Shown here piece after piece: positions 51,101 to 61,965 of a stretch of DNA of 64,000 nucleotides. Source of the DNA: Harmothoe impar (taxonomy: Eukaryota > Annelida > Polychaeta > Phyllodocida > Polynoidae); assembly GCA_947462335.1 (NCBI GenBank), contig OX381717.1:48465523-48529522 (forward strand). Direction: 5' to 3'. How positions within the stretch are numbered: the stretch's first letter is position 1; the number at the start of each line of letters is the position of its first letter. Both the position numbers and the translations under genes were made by a program. The notes under the pieces were generated by a model. It was not told the origin of the DNA, did no database searches, and worked only from the letters and a program-made list of their open reading frames with translations.

Positions 51101-53280
51101 CCAACAACCCAACCCCCCCCCCCCCTCCCCAACCTGCCGTGTATTATTTGGCCGGAGCCTCTGGTTATACCACCCAGGGTCCAACTCGTGAAGAACACAG
51201 TAACTTCCCCATTGTAATAGATCTTTGATTTTGTCTATACATTTATGTGAAAATTGGTTTTCACAACAACATATTTTTATCCCAACCTTCCACTTATTTC
51301 TTCCGCTCAATGACAATGCACCAGAGAGAAGTTACTGATCTGGGAAAACACCTTTACGTAGGGATGCAGGTGGCAGAGGGGAGTGCGTGGGAGTTGTAAT
51401 ACAGCCACTGAGAGCATATCGATCCCCATTTTAGACATACATACTACCTCTTGCACAATCTTTGTTGTTTTTGTTGTTGTTGTTGCCTACAAAATCTTCT
51501 GTTTATCATTTGGTCAAATCTAAATATGAGACTGTGGGTCCCAGTTTCCTACACCCTAAACATAAGTGTGCACGGTACTGTCTATGACGTAGTTTCATTA
51601 TCTTATCTGTTAATATGGGTAGACTTCTGATACTGATTAATACCCTGTAATCTGGCTAGGCAGCCATTTTGTTCCCCGGGGGCACATCATACACATGTAA
51701 ACAAGACAGGGTGGAAACTAGTTCCATTTTTTTTATTACACATACCAGTAAAACAGGTCGCTACCCAGCGATGCAACGCGCCCCAAGCTGGCCCCAACCT
51801 AAGTTCTACCTTGGACTCGGAGTTGGAGATTGAAAATATTACGCCACTCCGACCCTTTTTGCGATATGCTAAGGCATTCCCGCCATGCAGTAGAGTAAGC
51901 CAGACGAACGCTGTCGCCAGGATTTTCCCGCGCCAATATCTCCGGCAGCGGAGCTGCTGGTATTTTATATAAATCACAAATTCCTTTGTATAACTCACAC
52001 CCCACGTATAACCCAAACCCAGACTTTTTGAGAGCCCTATACCGCACAGTAACACTGGGGGATGAAAATGTGCACTTTAGTACTGTAATATTAAAGAATC
52101 CTTGAATAACCCGCACCTGTACCTTGGGAGAACCCTATAACCCGCACCAGGGGGGTTGGTTAATGTATAACCCGCGGGCTTTACACCAATTTAAGGTAGA
52201 TATTTCCAAGTATGTAAAATATTCATTTCAAAAACGCCAAAGTTATTTGAGGTTAATACTGTTCGCCTGATAGATCAGACGCTGTTAGAGCACGGTTATC
52301 TTGTACCCATATCATACTTCATGTCAGTACTTGATCCTATCAGCCTAATCTCTATGATAGCCCTGCAGAGATGTGTGATCAATATTGACATTAGAATACC
52401 AGAGATCGAGAGTTACATCTAATGATGATAGACTACACTTATTGATCGATTGAAGGGACTGTCACATATCTAATGGTAAAGAAATCAAATTATTTAAAGT
52501 ACCGGTACCAAGTCCAAGCAGCCCTGTTAAAGTGTGATGTATGTAAACCTTAAATATCTACTTTTGATCAAATTAACACTTCCTTCAGCAATATTGAGAA
52601 TGGAATTAGATGTCTACTAGTATCACGTTTTACTGTTTTGTAATGAACACATTTTTAAACCGTTTAACTTTAAGCTTGTGGTGACATTTCCTGTCACTTG
52701 GTCTTGGAGCCTTAATTCATCGTAACCAGAGGTGTCAAAACCAGGAGGTGTGAAAACAGTCACAGATGGAGCTTTTACAGGTATCCTTTGTTCACCGTAA
52801 ATACATAACTACTGTGTGCACATTTGATAGCATTTGATAAGATCAAACTTAATAATAAAGTGCATATATGACATAACTATTTTATTCCCTGTCATAATAT
52901 GTTTTATTGGATCTAGATAAATACAAAATCACTGGATACTCTGTCTTGAAGTCTCAAGTCTTCTAGATATTAATAAAAGTTCAGTGTTTGACCATATCTC
53001 TGGTTTGACAAAGAGTTTTACTTCTATTGAACCTCCAATACACATCCCAATCTATCCTACATCTAGGCTACAGGTACAGTACTGGACTCCCCCTTTTAGG
53101 CCTTTACTAAAGGTAGTAGTTTACTCCTTTAGGCATACTATGCTTCTCACAATCATATTGATACGACTAATACATTTCCTTACAAAACATCACAGCTCAC
53201 TAGTTTTCCACTTCCTCTTGGCACTGACATCAAATACTGAGGCAACAGTCATCGCAATCAGACCATAAATAGTTTGCCAA
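48103..53280. other. Intergenic or 5' intronic DNA of the USP2-like gene, repeat-rich
   Basis: No supported coding exon. Relics of the tacgcgagaatttacggta repeat family occur at about 49120-49215, 50320-50545, 50870-51060 and 52000-52200. There are poly-G runs (50263-50283, 50492-50503) and (AAC)n-like tracts (48235-48290). A GC-richer patch at 49560-49770 could be an exon but has no clear frame. Confidence 0.45.
50320..50545. mobile_element. MITE of the tacgcgagaatttacggta family
   Basis: Starts taaattcccgtgtataaccc and ends gggttatacgctggaattta followed by cggta. It is an inverted repeat with gcgggttatac words inside and a poly-G run near the right end. Confidence 0.6.
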
Positions 53281-53658
53281 GGCCACTCAAAAAAAAAAAA
53301 TTGTTTCTCATCACCAAGCAATGAAAAATATGACGAGGGCGTTTTTTATTTAATTTTTTTTTTTTTTTTTACTCGGGGCAATTTACATAGGGAAATTTGG
53401 ACATTTCGCGATCAATTTTCACATTTTAGTAATTTGGAGTTTATTGATCAGCAAAAGTTGTAACAATGCAAGTTACACCTAGCTGATTGCATTGCTGACA
53501 GCATAAGCTTTAATTTGATACCAAATTTGCCAATATTTTGGCAATTTTAGCCCATTTCTCATCAAAAATGTAAAAAAAAAAAAAAAATAGTTTTCACCAA
53601 ATCATGATTTTTATGATGCGCGCGGTGATGAGAAACAACTTTTTTTTTTTGAGTGGCC
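53281..53658. mobile_element. 378-bp MITE with GGCCACTC ends, copy 2, CAA target duplication
   Basis: Near-identical to 43070-43445, with CAA directly outside both ends. The central sequence (gaaatttggacatttcgcga, then aatttggagtttattgatca) is shared almost base for base, so both copies are young. Confidence 0.9.
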
Positions 53659-54717
53659 CAAAATAGAACATCAACAGGCAAGCGGGGGCGGTCCCCACTG
53701 CCGACGTCCTACCTAACCAAAATAAACCCACAGCGGAAGAATGTCAGCAAGAATTGATCGTATTTGTTGATTAGGCCTACACTCACCTCAGAAAGCTTTT
53801 TACTTTAAATTCAAAGAGCCTTTGTTAGTCAGTTGTGACTGAGCCTGAGGTTTTTTGGGATCCCTTTCTAAAGGAATTCCGGGTTTCTACACCCTCCTGA
53901 AGTAAAATACAAGAAAGTCAAGCGTTCTACTGCAATGGCAATGCCGATAGTCGCACACGCCACTGACGAACTCCAAACCACAAATGTGTTTGTTTACCCT
54001 TTTCTTGACTCAACACTACCCTCTTTGAAACAAGTTCCCCAGTGTTGTGATTCATTTTGGTTATACGACTAAGGGCGTCTATAAATCCTTATACTCTTGT
54101 GATAAGTCTGGTGGTCTAGAATCATTCGACGCTCTTACATAAGGGAAGGGAGACTCTGGATTTATTTTGGTGCTGACAAGATCTCACTCACTGACTAGGC
54201 CTACCCTTGGCCCTCCTGCCATACCATAGCGATGGTAGTGGCTTCATCAAAACACCCTCCCTAAAACAGCGAGATAAAACACCAAAACACAATAAACACA
54301 GCCGAACAAGGGCAGGATAAGAAAGACAAATAACTAATCTATCGTTCACGATGTTCAGAAGAGAAATCACCCACCTCAGAGTCGTCTTTCCAACGAAAAT
54401 TCCACTAATTCCAGGCACAACATCGACGGGGAGACGTACGCCATTTAACACACGGGTCACATGACCTCTGTTACGAGAATGGAGCTATGGAAACGCCCAC
54501 ACACAACTTTGGGCGATATTAGAGACATTTTCGATCAAAACACCACATGTTCTGTCCAAAATCGACACGTGGAAGAGTAGATGGAAAGATGATATCATTA
54601 TAGAACTGTACGAATGAGGAATTATGTGTTCTTAAGAGTGATGTGGTACATTATGCAGATTATTCTAGAAAAGTTGCGGCCGTTCGTGAACGGGTTCATG
54701 CACCTGGGGCCGGGTTA

Positions 54718-54725
54718 TGACGTCA
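54718..54725 (+). promoter_or_regulatory. Full CRE (TGACGTCA) next to a CpG-rich promoter-like segment
   Basis: A palindromic CREB/ATF site 6 bp before the ATG at 54732. The surrounding 54660-54800 segment is CpG-rich compared with its neighbourhood. Confidence 0.5.
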
Positions 54726-54731
54726 TCAACC

Positions 54732-54832
54732 ATGGCGCGGAATTCGCCTGCCTCTGGCGTTTTCGTGACGATTTCTGAGGTTTTATCGGCTGCAGGTGAA
54801 TTACACGACATGACAGTTCGTGTAACTGGAAG
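54732..54832 (+). CDS. Possible first coding exon of an unidentified + strand gene (OB-fold/TEN1-like?)
   Basis: An ATG followed by 33 codons and a clean donor (ggaag|gtatgt) in phase 2. The peptide reads MARNSPASGVFVTISEVL, then AAGELHDMTVRVTGR. The pattern of a hydrophobic start followed by TVRVTGR looks like the first strand pair of an OB fold and faintly like the N-terminus of the CST-complex subunit TEN1. I found no continuing exon with a fitting phase before the next gene, so identity and even coding status are uncertain. Confidence 0.3.
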
Positions 54833-55006
54833 GTATGTCAATAATATTCTAATGGGAAGAAGCTTTAGGCTAAAGAGGGTATTTTAAATGTATTAATCAG
54901 AAGCCACACGCGGTACAGCTACAGGTGCCTGCCTTTTCGATTTTAGGCTCAGGCCCTCAGGCCCCAGCCCAGGCTAATACTCAATTTCTACAATTTGGCC
55001 ATGTTA

Positions 55007-56418
55007 GGGGCCGTCCATAAATGACGTCACACTGGAGGGGGTGGGTGGGTGTTGGTCCGAGTGTGACAAAGTGTGACAGGGGGGTGGGGGGGTCTCAAGC
55101 CTAGTGTGACGTCACACTTTGGAAAATACAAATAAAACCTATTTTAAAATGTAAAGCTTTAATAGAACACTTAAGGCTTTAGGTTAAGCTTGTTGCAGAT
55201 TGGTGATTCTATCAGCTAATTTTATTGGCTCCAACTGTAAATTCTTGCATATAAGCCGCAGCTAGTACTAGATTCAGATTGCAAGTGCGGCTTATAGGCT
55301 TAGCACAGAGTCAGAGTGTGGCTAATACGCGAGTTTTAGCTACTATGCTACAGTACTAAAAGTCACCATAGTCAGATCGCTGGTGTGGCTTATAGGATCG
55401 CTCTGAAGTCGGGGTATGACTTCTACGAGAGTTGGGCTTATACGCCAGAATTTACGGTAGTGTCAATTCTGGAGTAAGTCACCAAGTTTACATCCCAGTC
55501 GTACAAGCCTGTGTTATTTGTGTCTCAATCACAATCCAGGCGTACATCCATCTGATACCGGTAGTTTGTAAGCACCATCCATTGTCTAAAATATAGCAGC
55601 CTGCATCCCTTGGAAATTCTTATGAAGGTATATCATCCATTAAGTTAGTCACTTCGGATGCAAAGACATGTGTTACTGGTCTCCTAAAACCTGAGGAGTC
55701 ACAGGATAACAGTGGCACACCTGTTGTTTCTGTCAACCCTGTTAGGGATCCATGGATCGAGGATCGCTGAACCATAAAATTCATTCTAGGGCGGAATGTC
55801 ATGGACCTTAAATCAGTAAATTACTACCAAGGGAGTGGTCATTATTTATCCCCCTCTAGAGGTCTCAAGGGTGGGGGGGGGGAAATGTTGGCGTGCTCAC
55901 ACAAAAATCCACCTACCCCCCCACCCATTGTTCCATAATGACCACTCACTAAACTCATGAATACTCATGTTAATATGTTATTGTCACTTCGGACAGTGTT
56001 CTAGTGATTATATGCTATTACAGCACCCATTTAGAAAGACTTGCATAATTTGACTGATGGCTGTGTCTCACGAGATCAGGCCAATGTGAAGGTCCGAGTG
56101 CATTCTTTGACTGGCTGTAATATTTGACCAGTGTGATAGAAATCCATTTAAGTAACAATTAAACTGTAATAAACACTTGGGTAAGAATATATTCAATACA
56201 TGATATTCTATTACTTAGCCTAATCATAGCGCATGTATGACCTTCTGTAGTAGAACTCTGATACGATACCTAACTCATGCATGGGGGGGGGGGGTGTCTG
56301 CACATTTGTGACATAATTTTGTAGGGGGTGTTGGCTGATGTGTGACAAAGTGTGACAGGGGGGTGGGTGGGTCTTGAAAATGGCCCAAATTAGTGTGACG
56401 TCATTTATGGATGGCCCC
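55007..56418. mobile_element. ~1.4-kb composite element, GGGGCC family, TTA target duplication
   Basis: The left end, GGGGCCGTCCATAAATGACG, is mirrored by cgtcatttatggatggcccc, with TTA outside both ends. Both arms carry tgtgacaaagtgtgacagggg. Inside are a tacgcgagaatttacggta-type MITE (about 55241-55459) and a GGGAGTG-type MITE (55833-55949). A 51-codon open stretch (55594-55769) is of unknown meaning. Confidence 0.7.
55833..55949. mobile_element. Short nested MITE, GGGAGTG family
   Basis: GGGAGTGGTCATTATTTATC is mirrored by ccataatgaccactcac; flanked by caa/taa. It is nested in the 55007-56418 element. Confidence 0.55.
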
Positions 56419-56730
56419 TTATCCCCGGTTATCTTTCCCGACAAAGTAAAACAGCGTCGTCAATTTTCTCTGCCGACTGCAAGGATAAACAAATGTACAA
56501 AGAGATCCGGGGGCTTGGCGAAAAGATTGCACAGATTTTATTCTCCGATCTGCCTATGACGTCACACTCACAGTTCATGACCACGGCACCATGGCAACAG
56601 TTGGTGTAGCATGGTAACCTGTAACCAGTGACACCGGTAGTTCACTTGGTGATATTCAGATACACACAGCGCAGCGCAAGAGCCAACCCGACAACTAACA
56701 TACTAAAAGCATAGGTATATCTACATCCAG

Positions 56731-56748
56731 ATGGCTGGACAAGAGTAA
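56731..56748 (+). promoter_or_regulatory. Upstream ORF in the leader of the coiled-coil gene
   Basis: ATGGCTGGACAAGAGTAA, a five-codon frame ending 25 bp before the main ATG at 56774. The context (cagATGG) is at least as good as that of the main start, so it may dampen translation if the leader is transcribed. Confidence 0.4.
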
Positions 56749-56773
56749 AGTCGAGTTCAACCATCGCCCGATT

Positions 56774-59700
56774 ATGGCTGTCGACGACAAAGGTGAGAAA
56801 ATGCTTGTCATCTTTCATGTGTTGAGTAATTCATAAAAAAAATCCTAAAATTCCGCCTTGGTTTGGGCGGTAAATCACTAATGCTGACAGTCCAGCTCTG
56901 CCTTTTGACTTGGAGGAGGCGGGGCCTGTCACACAGGTAAACAACAACAAAACCATGCAGCACCTGGTCGGCTGTTTCATCCTGTTTTGAGAACCCCAAA
57001 CATCTTGCACTCGGTAATAATGGTGTCTGAGCCAAATATTATGTGGTAAGACTAAGAGAGTGTTCATTTATTAGTTACAGGGGGGGGGGGGTGTTTGGGG
57101 GGGGGGCGTAAAAATTTCCGACCCCTCCTGACGGGGGGAAGGGGGGGGGGGGGGCATAAACAATTCTGACCCCTCATGAGGGGGGAAGTAAAAAAAATAA
57201 GCCCCTTTAGGCCTATAGCTAGTAAAAAAAAATAAAAGAAGAAAAGCCTGGGCGTTACCGCGCGTGTGCCGATCCTATAAGCCGCACTGGCAATCTGACT
57301 CTATTGCTAGCCGCGGCTCCTACGCGAGAATTTACAGTATTTTACGATATGTGAATTTGGTGCATGATATACAATACTTGAATACACCCTGTTTAATTCA
57401 AAGACCACAGGTTCCATGGCCAGGGATTGATATTTGTTTTTATGACAAATTGTAAGCCTATTTAAAATTAATCGTTAAGTGAGTGTTTGAAATCTTTTAA
57501 TCTGTTGTTACTAAAATTGTATTTTAAGGTGAACCCAATCCCACCCTCGCTGCACTCTCAGCGGACTCGTTTCAGACTATATTCAGAGTATATTTCCAGT
57601 TTCTCATTTTATTTCTTATGACACACAAGGTGACCAGAGCCATGTTAGATGTGAATCCCCAATTCAATGGCTTTTTTTCCCATTTAATTCTCTATTCATT
57701 TTACAGCGTTGACCAAAAAGAAAGGGATGGGTCGCGTATGGCACTGGGTCAGTGGAGGCCAAAAGAAAGGTAACTACATACAATGATATTTTGTTATAAT
57801 GTACTTTTCAGGCCAAAGAGAAAAAAAAAAACGGATAAAAATCCGACCTAGCGTAAAACCCCACCTATAGACAAATTTAATTTGGCGTTTTTTATTTCTA
57901 TTAGCCAATTTTTTTGTCTTAAGTTTGGGGTTCGGCTTATAGGTGGGGTTTCAATACATTAGATTACAGAGAAAACGACTTTTAAACCTTTTTCAAATAG
58001 GCCTAATTTTTTTCTCAAATAGGGGGTTTGGCTTATAGGTGAGGTCGTCCCATAGCCAAGGTTTTACGGTAGGCCTACCGGTACTCTAGATTTTCAGACC
58101 ATATAGCCTGAAACACACCTTTTATTATTTTTTTGGCCTGAGGGTGATATGAGGGTTTTTAACGAGAGTCACAGGTTTTTTGTAATTTGCCGAACTCACA
58201 ATTTGGCAAAACCTGTAATACAATTCCTATTTTATTTCAGACCGAAAAGCCTTACTACAAAGCCTCCAAGAAACTATCATTAAATTGGAGGCCCAACAGA
58301 CAGAGTATGTATGACTTTTTTTTAAATTCGATATTAGTCCCCTTGCGAGACAGCATTTTTTTCATTGAATATTTTTCTTTTTCATGTGTTTGTCTCATAT
58401 GTGAGTAGATTCACTTTATCCCATAGTTTTGACTTGTTTCACGTTCCTGTGTCTCACTGCACAATACATGGTGTTAAGGGAGGATTCATTATTTATGGCA
58501 GGGGTGGGGGTGAGCGTTTGGCAAATCGAATACTTCAAAAATAATTGCCCCCCCCCCTCGGAATAGGTTGAAAAAAAAGCCCCCCCCCCCCCCCCTTGGA
58601 AAAGGTTTTAAAAAAAGGGCCCCCCCCCCAACCCTAGATTGTTTTCAACTTTATTACAAAAACAATGTTGGTGTATACTAATTGTATGCATTTAATCCTG
58701 GGCACTTTTTTCCTACAATTTACTACCTTGCAATAAATACATACATTAAGGTGTTTTAGTGTAAATGTCTCATGATACTAGCTGGTGAGTGATAATAGTC
58801 TAACCTCAGACACTCGATCACTGTTTTTCGACTTGCATACCGTTGAGTTTAAGGGCCCCCCCCCCCCCCGCGCTTATAAATTGGAAGCTCCAGTACCCAT
58901 GAGGCCGGCACTTTTTTGAAGACTGACAAAACAGTGGGCTATTCTTAGTGTCAAAAGTGAAGCAGTGAGAAATTTGCTAGGAGTTTGAGGAAATTTTTTG
59001 AAAATATTGACATAATTTGGTAGAATATAACAGGCTGTTACAAAATTCATGACATTTCAATGAACTAATTTCGCGACATTTTAAGGAATACCCCTTAAAA
59101 AAAAGGCCCCCCCACCCCACAAGAATAGGGTAAAAAAAAAAAACTCCCCCCCCCCCCTTTGAATACCCCTAAAAATATTTGCCCCCCCCCCTCAAATGCT
59201 CACCCCCACCCCGGCCATAAATAATGAACCCTCCCTAAGTCAAACATTAACAGGATAACGTTCCAATATAGGTGTATGCAATAAATTAACTCCTTTGTGA
59301 ATGTCAGCTTCAATTTCGCTCACTGCATGATGTAGACCACATATCTATTGTTCCCTGAAAGACAGTATGATGCCGCAACATTGTAGTGATTTTGCCAATA
59401 TTATGTACCTTTGTGAGGGAGTAACTCACCAGTGTGAGATTGGGGGGGGGGGGGGGGGGGGAGGGCACATTTCAAATTCGACCTCCAGCCGGGGGACCTC
59501 TAGGGGGCATGAAAAATATTCTTGTAATAATTCTTAAAACAATTATTCTGATGTTTATTCAACAATCACAATGATCTTTGGAGATTTATTTGCACATATT
59601 ACCATTTACCTTCTTTGAATAAAACAACTCACACTGTCTTACCCCATTGTTCTTCAGGATAGAGGAGAAGAACTCCAGTCTCCTAGAGCTTAACTCCAAG

Positions 59701-61755
59701 CTCGACACCCAGAAGGCTGAGCTGCTTGCTGAGAAGGGGCTGCATATGACTGATAAACAGGAGCTAGTTCAGGAGAAGGCGAAGATGGTGACCACTAACC
59801 AGGAGTTGGTCCAGGAGAAGGCAGAGTTAGTACAGGAGAAGGCAAAGTTGGTGACGGCCAACCTGGAGCTAATACAGGAGAATGCCAAGATGGTGAACAC
59901 CAACCAGCAGTTGGTCCAGGAGAAGGCAGAGTTAGTCCAGGAGAAGGCAAAGTTGGTGACGGCCAACCTGGAGCTAATACAGGAGAAGGCCAAGGTTGTC
60001 ACCTCAAACCAGGCGCTAGACCAGGACAAGGCCAACATGGTGAACACCAACCAGCAGTTGGTCCAGGAGAAGGCAGAGTTAGTACAGGAGAAGGCAAAGT
60101 TGGTGACGGCCAACCTGGAGCTAATACAGGAGAAGGCCAAGGTTGTCACCTCAAACCAGGCGCTAGACCAGGAGAAGGCCAACATGGTGAACACCAACCA
60201 GCAGTTGGTCCAGGAGAAGGCAGAGTTAGTACAGGAGAAGGCAAAGTTGGTGGCGGCCAACCTGGAGCTAATACAGGAGAAGGCCAAGGTTGTCACCTCA
60301 AACCAGGCGCTAGACCAGGAGAAGGCCAACATGGTGAACACCAACCAGCAGTTGGTCCAGGAGAAGGCAGAGTTAGTACAGGAGAAGGCAAAGTTGGTGA
60401 CGGCCAACCTGGAGCTAATACAGGAGAAGGCCAAGGTTGTCACCTCAAACCAGGCGCTAGACCAGGAGAAGGCCAACATGGTGAACACCAACCAGCAGTT
60501 GGTCCAGGAGAAGGCAGAGTTAGTACAGGAGAATGCCAAGTTGGTGACGGCCAACCTGGAGCTAATACAGGAGAAGGCCAAGGTTGTCACCTCAAACCAG
60601 GCGCTAGACCAGGAGAAGGCCAACATGGTGAACACCAACCAGCAGTTGGTCCAGGAGAAGGCAGAGTTAGTACAGGAGAAGGCAAAGTTGGTGACGGCCA
60701 ACCTGGAGCTAATACAGGAGAAGGCCAAGGTTGTCACCTCAAACCAGGTGCTAGACCAGGAGAAGGCCAACATGGTGAACACCAACCAGCAGTTGGTCCA
60801 GGAGAAGGCAGAGTTAGTCCAGGAGAAGGTCAAGTTGGTGACGGCCAACGAGGAGCTAATCCAGAAGAAGGCCAAGTTAGACAGGGAGAAAGTTTATATA
60901 AAAAAGAAAAGCCACTATAGAAAGATCCGTAACAAAGATATCCAAAAGGAAAACAACCGTCTTTTGATAGAGCTGCAATGTCACCTGCAGTAAGTATATG
61001 ACATCTAGTTGAGTTATCGGATAGTGAGGTCCTCAGTTCACTTTAACTTTATAGATATACCTGTGCTTGTGGTAAAAGCGCTAGTCAGCACTGGCCTAGT
61101 CTGGATAAAGGTTCTATTTCTGTGTGCAGATATGATAAGATCCTTAACCATTTTTTTTTTGTTTTTTTGTTGTCAAGATGCGTGAATGCAGCCCTGGTGA
61201 GTAACTCGCCAATGCTGCATGAATACATTATGCTGACTTTTCAGGTTTGCATCAACCCTGTGATATGAAATACATTGCTCATAACGACAAAGGGCATAAT
61301 GCAGTAAAACACTATGCTGCCCTTAAAAGAAGATACCACTCTGTTTCCAAGGGTGAGGTTTGGGGCTACAGGAGATGAGCATGTTGTTCTACCTTCTAAT
61401 AAATAGTACATGATTTACAAAGTACATCAGAATATTGTTTAGTAATACCAAGACTATCAATAGAAGCCATCATGAAAATAGAGTGGTGTTTTATCTTAAA
61501 AGGCTAAAATATACATGTATCTAAAACTTGTACTCATGCTATGTCTTTTGCTTCTATTTCAGACTCTTGCCATTGCCGCACAACACCAACAGTGTCCCCG
61601 CACTTAGCACCTCCGGCCACCCCTTGGTTGCACAACCGTCAACCATGCCTAGCACACACACGGAAGGTGACGACCCTGGCGAGAAAGAGAAAGAGTCCAC
61701 TGCATGCGATGGGCCTCTGTCCAAACAGTCAATGGGGGCAAATAGCTGGGCCTGA
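56774..61755 (+). CDS. Repetitive coiled-coil protein of unknown function, complete five-exon model
   Basis: 556 residues from exons 56774-56792, 57707-57769, 58241-58304, 59658-60989 and 61563-61755. All junctions are GT-AG and keep phase, which is strong evidence for a real gene. The N-terminus (MAVDDKALTKKKGMGRVWHW, then VSGGQKKDRK) is basic and matches nothing I know. From about residue 30 the chain is predicted to be one long coiled coil (LLQSLQETIIKLEAQQTEIEEK...). The fourth exon holds six full 49-residue units, each of seven heptads: LVQEKAE, LVQEKAK, LVTANLE, LIQEKAK, VVTSNQA, LDQEKAN, MVNTNQQ. A basic stretch (YIKKKSHYRKIRNK) follows. The C-terminal ~65 residues are Pro/Ser/Thr-rich and non-helical. 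No signal peptide or membrane segment. A scaffold or filament role is only a guess. Confidence 0.85.
58478..59235. mobile_element. 758-bp element, GGGAGG ends, TAA target duplication (Harbinger-like)
   Basis: Lies in intron 3 of the coiled-coil gene. GGGAGGATTCATTATTTATG is mirrored by cataaataatgaaccctccc, and the arms continue with GGTGGGGGTGAGC / gctcacccccacc. TAA flanks both ends (58475-58477 and 59236-59238). Long C runs line the interior; no open transposase frame. Confidence 0.8.
59911..60792 (+). repeat. Six tandem 147-bp coding repeats
   Basis: Units start with ttggtccaggagaaggcaga at 59911, 60058, 60205, 60352, 60499 and 60646 at an exact 147-bp spacing, and a further partial unit starts at 60793. 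The units differ by only one or a few bases each. A shorter ancestor-like partial unit precedes them (59805-59910). The repeat is in frame and encodes 49 residues. Confidence 0.97.
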
Positions 61756-61965
61756 AGATGCCGGTATGGACCGAGCTGCCATAAGAAAAAGCACTGATTT
61801 GTTTCCAAGACGCAACCCAATCCCCACATTCTGTATCAACAATTAAAAGTAAAACAATAATTATGTTTGTAAAGTTTTAAAAATCAGCAAAATATTTCAG
61901 AATAAGCATCCACCTGAATGATCATTCACCTGAAAGGGCATGTATCGAACATATGTTCAAAATCC

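Noticed and set aside
54188..54460. Minus-strand frame reading TRVLNGVRLPVDVVPG with a donor-like ctgag|gtgggt
   Set aside because: It has no in-frame ATG (the start is a GTG after an upstream stop), and the candidate next exon near 53.9 kb gives an immediate stop in the required phase. It could be part of a noncoding exon.
55594..55769. 51-codon open stretch inside the GGGGCC element
   Set aside because: No ATG, no splice partner in phase, and no recognisable protein; probably chance or a transposon relic.
56433..56609. Open stretch with a plausible peptide (DKQMYKEIRGLGEK) before the coiled-coil gene
   Set aside because: It has no start codon, ends in a stop before the gene's ATG and has no splice signal linking it. 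It may be 5' UTR or promoter sequence.
59769..60875. Long antisense open frame (368 codons) opposite the coiled-coil exon
   Set aside because: It is a by-product of the 147-bp in-frame repeat: a unit without stops in one antisense frame stays open when repeated. The sense strand has matching splice sites on both sides; the antisense frame has none.
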